From Sediminicoccus rosea (GTDB lineage Bacteria; Pseudomonadota; Alphaproteobacteria; Acetobacterales; Acetobacteraceae), in assembly GCF_033547095.1 (NCBI RefSeq), contig NZ_CP137852.1:3341501-3405500 (forward strand): DNA of 64,000 nucleotides. The letters run 5' to 3'. Position numbers and translations under genes: made by a program. Numbering within the stretch: position 1 is the stretch's first letter; each line of letters starts with the position of its first letter. Positions 60,542 through 64,000 of this stretch are shown here, piece by piece. Under the pieces are notes generated by a model. That model saw only the letters and a program-made list of their open reading frames with translations. It had not been told where the DNA came from and made no database searches.

Positions 60542-61381
60542 TCAGCCTCCGATGCGGTAGACCGTGTAGGATCCGCGGGCGCCTTCCTTGTTCGGGCCGA
60601 CCTGGCGGACCCGCTCCATCACCTCGACCGCGTGGCCCTTCTTCTTCAGCCCGGCGAAGAAGCCGCGGACCGTGTTGCTGTTCCACCCCGTGGCCTCAGC
60701 GATCTGCGCGACGGTGGCACCCTCGGGGCGACGGAGCATCGCCAGCACCTGCTCCTGCTTCGTGCCCTCGCGTGGCTTGCGCGGCGTGTTGGCGTCCCGC
60801 GGGGCGCGGGTGGGCTTGCCCGCGAGCGTGGCGCGCAGGGTCGCGATCGGCGCGTCCAGGGCGCCGATCAGGTCGCCATCATGCGTCCCGAAGCGAGCGG
60901 CCTGGTCGTCCCAGGCCGCGAGGATGGCCGCGGCGGTGTCGCGCAGGTTGGCGCGTGGGGTGGCGACGCGTGCCGCGAGGGCCTGGTCGAGCAGGGCGAT
61001 CTCCTCCGTCAGGGGCGCGGCCTGGGCGGCTTCGGCGACCGTGGCGTCCTGTGCGGCGCGCTCCGCGTGCGGCGCCACCGTCGGCGCCGTGTCGCGCTCG
61101 CCGGCCACCGCGTCGCCCTCATTCGGGTCGATGCCGATGGCGCGCAGCCCCTCGTCGGTGATGCGCGCCACGATCCAGGTGCCGTCGTCATCCTGCCGCC
61201 AGCCCAGCCCGACATGCTCGCGCGGGGCGTTGATCTCGGTGAGCAGGTTGTTCTTGATCAGGCTGCGGAACACCGCGTTGCGGGCCGCGGCCGGCAGGGT
61301 CTTCGGCGCGCGGGCCAGGCCCATCTCGTGCTGCGCGGCGGCGCTGAGGATCACGCGCTGGCTGTCGGAAAGCTTGGTCAT
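60542..61381 (-). CDS. DUF3489-containing phage protein
   Basis: The 279-residue protein has an N-terminal TKLSDSQRVILSAAAQHEMG helix-turn-helix-like region and a C-terminal DUF3489 module: KQEQVLAMLRRPEGATVAQI, then TGWNSNTVRGFFAGLKKKGH. The last segment is a winged-helix-like DNA binding domain. Such proteins are common next to phage terminase genes in alphaproteobacteria and may regulate them. Ala/Glu-rich linker between. Confidence 0.85.
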   Translation of the reverse strand: MTKLSDSQRVILSAAAQHEMGLARAPKTLPAAARNAVFRSLIKNNLLTEINAPREHVGLGWRQDDDGTWIVARITDEGLRAIGIDPNEGDAVAGERDTAPTVAPHAERAAQDATVAEAAQAAPLTEEIALLDQALAARVATPRANLRDTAAAILAAWDDQAARFGTHDGDLIGALDAPIATLRATLAGKPTRAPRDANTPRKPREGTKQEQVLAMLRRPEGATVAQIAEATGWNSNTVRGFFAGLKKKGHAVEVMERVRQVGPNKEGARGSYTVYRIGG

Positions 61382-61476
61382 CGTGTTGGTCTCCGGCTCC
61401 GGGTGCCGGTCATCGGCCCCTACTGCCGAGAGCCCCGCCGGCGTCGCCGGTCGGGGCGGTACGGGAGTGGCCCGCG

Positions 61477-61713
61477 TTAGGCGGCGTATTCGCCGCGGCG
61501 GAAATGCTGGTCCGCGATGTCCTTCAGCTTCGCAGTGGCATCGGAAAGCCAGGCTGCTTCGCCCCAAAGCACCGTCTCGGGGTCCGCGCCGAAATGGTCT
61601 TCGCTGGCCTGGGTGAGTTCCGTGAGGAGGGCGTCGAATTCGGCCTTCTTGGCCAGGAAGGCGGCCAGGCTGTTTTCCTGGTTGCGGGCGGCGCGGGCGG
61701 TGCGGTCGGTCAT
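61477..61713 (-). CDS. Small acidic helical phage protein
   Basis: The 78-residue protein (MTDRTARAARNQENSLAAFL...) is predicted helical, with acidic C-terminal half (TQASEDHFGADPETVLWGEA). ATG 61,713 is preceded by GGAG at about nine bases. It precedes the DUF3489 gene on the same strand, separated by 95 bases. Family not recognised. Confidence 0.6.
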   Translation of the reverse strand: MTDRTARAARNQENSLAAFLAKKAEFDALLTELTQASEDHFGADPETVLWGEAAWLSDATAKLKDIADQHFRRGEYAA

Positions 61714-61840
61714 GCTCGTCTCCGTCGTGGTGCAGGGCGTGATGCGCTGCGTGTGACGGACCATTCGCGCTCTGCCGCGCGTGAGCCAAGCGCATCTCGC
61801 GCTCATGGAATTGCTATGATCGGAGGGGTTCGATCACATC

Positions 61841-62443
61841 ATGATCGCAGCCGCTTCCGATGCGCTGGTCCCCTCGCAGCGCGAGGTGGCGCGCCGGCTC
61901 GGCATCTCGCACACCGCGCTGCAGAAGGCCGCCCAGTCCGGCCGCATTGCGCAGGAGCCGGGTGGCGGCTGGGATGTCGAGAAGGTTCGCGCCAGGCTCG
62001 CGGCCAGCAGCGATCCGGCGCGCAAGACGGCGGCGATGGTGGCGCCGGTGCCGGCACCGCCTTCGCCTTCGCCTTCGCCACCCCCGACCCCGCCTCGGCC
62101 AGCCTTCGTCGCGCCACCCCTGCCAGAGCCGCTGCCAACCCCCTCCGCCGGCGGCAGCAGCTTCCACAATGCGCGCACCGCCAACGAGATGCTCAAGGCG
62201 CAGGAGCGTAAGCTCCGGCTCGATGAGCGTCGCGGCCAGCTGGTCGAAAAGGCTCGCGCGCTCATGCTCGTGCACCGGCTGGCCAAGGAGGAGCGCGATG
62301 CCATCCTCGCCTGGCCGGCCCGGATCGCCGCTGAACTGGCGGCGGAACTCGGCGTCGATGCCCACCGGCTGCAGACACTGATGGATGCCAGGCTCCGGCA
62401 ATACCTGGCCGAGCGCAACGACGTCCGCGTGGCGGTCGCATGA
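61841..62443 (+). CDS. Terminase small subunit (prophage B)
   Basis: The 200-residue protein has a helix-turn-helix at the N-terminus (VPSQREVARRLGISHTALQK, like Nu1/MerR-type HTH), a Pro/Ala/Ser-rich linker (residues about 65-105), and a conserved C-terminal helical part nearly identical to the partial gene at 1-209. It would bind the packaging initiation site. CGGAGGGG lies at 61,821-61,828 and TATGAT at 61,815-61,820 could be a late promoter -10. Overlaps the large-subunit start (ATGA). Confidence 0.88.
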   Translation: MIAAASDALVPSQREVARRLGISHTALQKAAQSGRIAQEPGGGWDVEKVRARLAASSDPARKTAAMVAPVPAPPSPSPSPPPTPPRPAFVAPPLPEPLPTPSAGGSSFHNARTANEMLKAQERKLRLDERRGQLVEKARALMLVHRLAKEERDAILAWPARIAAELAAELGVDAHRLQTLMDARLRQYLAERNDVRVAVA

Positions 62444-64000
62444 TGACCGGCGAACAGATCATCGGCGAGCTCGGCAACTTCGACGGTGCCGCCGAGATCC
62501 TGCAGGCGTGGCGCGATGGTATGGCGCCCGAGCCTGCACTGCTGGTCTCGGACTGGGCCGACAAGCACCGCATGCTCGGCTCCCGCGGCAGCGCCGAACC
62601 GGGACCATGGCGCACCAACCGCACGCCCTATCTGCGCGACGTCATGGACGCGCTTTCGCCGGCACATCCGGCACGACGCGTGGTCTTCATGAAAGGGGCG
62701 CAGGTCGGCGGCACGGAATGCGGCAATAACTGGATCGGCTACGTCATCCACCACGCGCCGGGCCCCATGCTCGCGGTGCAGCCGACCACCGAACTGGCCA
62801 AGCGCTTCTCCGATCAGCGCATTGACCCGCTGGTGGAGGAGACGCCGGCCATCCGGCAGCGCGTCGCGCCAGCGCGCTCCAGGGATAGCGGCAATCGCCA
62901 GCTATCGAAGGAGTTCCCCGGTGGCCAGTTGGTGATGACCGGCGCCAACAGCGCGGTGGGCCTGCGCTCCATGTCGGCGCGCTTCCTATTCCTGGACGAG
63001 GTCGACGCCTACCCCGGCGACGTCGAGGGCGAGGGCGATCCCGTCGCCCTGGCCGAGGCACGGGCGCGGACCTTCGGCTGGCGCCGCAAGACGCTGCTGG
63101 TCTCGACGCCCACCATCTCGGGCCTGTCGCGCATCGAGCGCGAGTATCTGGCCAGCGACCAGCGGCGGTTCTTTCTCCCCTGCCCGCACTGCGCCGCGAT
63201 GCAATGGCTGCGCTTCGAGCGGCTGGTCTGGGACAAGGGTGAGCCCGACACCGCCCGCTATCTCTGTGAAGCCTGCGACGGCGCCATCGGCGAGCAGCAT
63301 AAGACGGTGATGCTGGCCGGCGGCGAGTGGCGCCCCACCGCCATCCCGCAGGATCCGCATGCGATCGGCTTCCACATCTCGGCGCTCTACTCCCCGGTCG
63401 GCTGGTTCTCCTGGTCGCAGGCGGTGCGGGATTGGGAGGCGGCGCAGGGCGACGACCGCGCCATCAAGACATTCCGGAACACAGTCCTCGGCGAAACCTG
63501 GCAGGAGAGCGGCGAGGCGCCGGATTGGCAGCGGCTCTATGACCGGCGGGAGGAATGGGACCCCGGCACGGTGGCAGCCGAGGGGCTGCTGCTGACGGCC
63601 GGCGTCGACGTGCAGCGCGATCGCCTCGAGGCCAGCATCTGGGCCTGGGCGCAGGATCGCCAGTCCTGGCTGATCGAGCACCGCATCCTGGTGGGCAATC
63701 CCTTTGAGGCCGCGGTTTGGGACGAGCTGCGCGGCCTGCTTGGCGAAACCTGGCGCCATGCGTCCGGCCATCGGCTCGGCCTCGCCATGACGGCGATCGA
63801 CAGCGGCGACGGCATGACCACCGCCGAGGTGTACAGCTTCGTGCGCCGCGCCGGCGCCGGCCGGGCCATTGCCGTGAAAGGCCAGGACGGGCTGCGGGCC
63901 GCGATCGGCCAGCCTTCGGCCACCGAGGTGCGGCGGAACGGGCGCAAGCTGGGTGGGCTGAAGGTCTGGCCGGTCGGCTCGTCCTTCTTAAAGGGCGAGA
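62440..64000 (+). CDS. Phage terminase large subunit, N-terminal part (prophage B)
   Basis: The gene runs off the window end. About 520 codons are visible. It is collinear with 206-1,766 without indels (offset 62,234); protein differences are few, for example MTGEQIIGELGN versus ISGEQIVAELGN. GAQVGGTE Walker A and FLFLDEVDAY Walker B are retained. ATG 62,440 or 62,443 are both possible starts. Confidence 0.93.
   Translation, partial: MMTGEQIIGELGNFDGAAEILQAWRDGMAPEPALLVSDWADKHRMLGSRGSAEPGPWRTNRTPYLRDVMDALSPAHPARRVVFMKGAQVGGTECGNNWIGYVIHHAPGPMLAVQPTTELAKRFSDQRIDPLVEETPAIRQRVAPARSRDSGNRQLSKEFPGGQLVMTGANSAVGLRSMSARFLFLDEVDAYPGDVEGEGDPVALAEARARTFGWRRKTLLVSTPTISGLSRIEREYLASDQRRFFLPCPHCAAMQWLRFERLVWDKGEPDTARYLCEACDGAIGEQHKTVMLAGGEWRPTAIPQDPHAIGFHISALYSPVGWFSWSQAVRDWEAAQGDDRAIKTFRNTVLGETWQESGEAPDWQRLYDRREEWDPGTVAAEGLLLTAGVDVQRDRLEASIWAWAQDRQSWLIEHRILVGNPFEAAVWDELRGLLGETWRHASGHRLGLAMTAIDSGDGMTTAEVYSFVRRAGAGRAIAVKGQDGLRAAIGQPSATEVRRNGRKLGGLKVWPVGSSFLKGE

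Overview
The window is GC-rich DNA (roughly two-thirds G+C by eye) with ATGA/GTGA gene overlaps and AGGAG ribosome binding sites. Together with the gene families present (recombinase plus DUF2924 pairs, DUF6441, DUF6950, prohead protease/capsid fusion, DUF3489), this suggests an alphaproteobacterium, plausibly Acetobacteraceae such as Roseomonas. That assignment is inference. No rRNA, tRNA or CRISPR array was seen.

Layout. (1) 1-21,292: late half of a lambda-like siphovirus prophage (prophage A), all on the + strand: terminase small (partial) and large subunits, gpW-like joiner, portal, a structural protein, protease/capsid fusion, decoration protein, lysis-like genes, head-tail and tail genes, tape measure, tail tip and spike. 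A minus-strand DUF3800 cargo gene interrupts the tail operon. The tail chaperone pair carries a canonical -1 slippery heptamer. (2) 21,603-32,979: bacterial chromosomal-type genes rich in detoxification functions: four glutathione S-transferase-type or thiol-peroxidase operon members, a haloacid dehalogenase, an AhpD-like protein, a hydrolase-OsmC fusion, an SDR, a cupin, a flavin amine oxidase, and two TetR and one LysR regulators with recognisable operator-like palindromes. (3) 33,546-40,730: a Type III-like restriction-modification operon (Mod, Res) whose third gene carries a HEPN-like R-x5-H motif. (4) 40,723-61,713: early half of a second prophage (prophage B): large serine recombinase with DUF2924 partner, an uncharacterised gene pair ending in an OmpR/PhoB-type DNA-binding domain, a sigma-like factor, a RecA-like ATPase/SSB-like/helicase/Cas4-like nuclease recombination set, a primase-helicase followed by a dense inverted iteron array, a RuvC-like nuclease, two tandem ParB-methyltransferase fusions, a hydrolase cargo gene and DUF3489. 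(5) 61,841-64,000: terminase genes of prophage B, collinear with the first 1.77 kb of the window at an offset of 62,234 bases.

Thus two related prophages lie in the same orientation, with bacterial genes and a defence operon between them. The late genes of A and early genes of B together show most of one phage genome. The most unusual signals are the iteron array with adjacent hairpins at 54.84-55.09 kb, the four tandem 11-bp repeats at 46.52 kb next to a PhoB-like regulator, a bipartite motif repeated in inverted orientation at 44.2 and 47.2 kb, the frameshift site at 13,277, the mosaic AT-richer specificity region of the Mod gene, and the HEPN-like third gene of the restriction operon.
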